Source: Planctomycetota bacterium
GTDB taxonomy: Bacteria; Planctomycetota; UBA11346
Reading direction: 5' to 3'
NCBI GenBank assembly: GCA_013816415.1
Contig: JACDEN010000210.1
Span: 1 to 5,715 of the forward strand
DNA length: 5,715 bases
The position numbers were made by a program, and so were the translations under genes. Numbering within the stretch: the first letter of the stretch is position 1; every line of letters begins with the position of its first letter. Below the pieces are notes generated by a model, which was not told the origin of the DNA, did not search any database, and saw only the letters and a program-made list of their open reading frames with translations. Positions 5,655 to 5,715 of this stretch are shown piece after piece.

Positions 5655-5715
5655 TTCGCCTGCGCTCTTCGTCGCCGCGTTAATCAGAGCTTACTGTAAA
5701 ATCATCGTCTTTATG

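Overview
The window is bacterial DNA of moderately high GC content. It uses the standard code, contains at least one textbook Shine-Dalgarno site, and holds three unrelated modules: a minus-strand toxin-antitoxin pair, a decayed IS66-family insertion sequence, and a plus-strand gene for an exported TPR-repeat protein. Nothing in it fixes the phylum. This combination occurs in many environmental bacteria, so no organism is named.

Layout. Bases 17-672, minus strand: a HigBA-type operon with the toxin first. A RelE/HigB-like toxin is followed, with a 4-base ATGA overlap, by an XRE-family helix-turn-helix antitoxin. A promoter-like -35/-10 pair sits in front of the toxin and is interleaved with three GGGT/ACCC half-sites about one helical turn apart, a probable autoregulatory operator. 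Bases 706-966 contain no credible gene. Their one notable element is a tandem array of a 10-base purine-rich unit (about 4.5 copies, 817-861).

Bases ~967-3648: an IS66-family element in the standard tnpA-tnpB-tnpC order. tnpA has a consensus -10 box and a perfect Shine-Dalgarno site, and tnpB overlaps the end of tnpA by 7 bases, as expected for translational coupling. tnpC, the DDE transposase, is broken twice: a TAG stop replaces an expected tyrosine codon at 2889-2891, and about 75 bases later one base is missing (near 2964-2970). Both fragments match one continuous transposase of about 568 residues, so the element is recently inactivated rather than a programmed-frameshift element. The terminal repeats are poorly matched and no 8-base target duplication is evident, so the outer limits are approximate.

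Bases 3734-5626: a 630-residue protein with a signal peptide and about nine helical TPR-like units, of unknown specific function. Its start lies only about 85 bases beyond the proposed right end of the IS. The last codons of the gene form a perfect 9-base inverted repeat, and a second, smaller palindrome with the same 8-base core (ACTAAAGT) lies 39 bases further on. The remaining bases to 5715 show no recognisable gene.

The three modules show no functional connection and are most simply read as an accessory region where a TA pair and an IS lie beside a chromosomal gene. I found no convincing new multi-gene system. The most worthwhile small signals are the TA operator, the paired palindromes and the purine-rich minisatellite.
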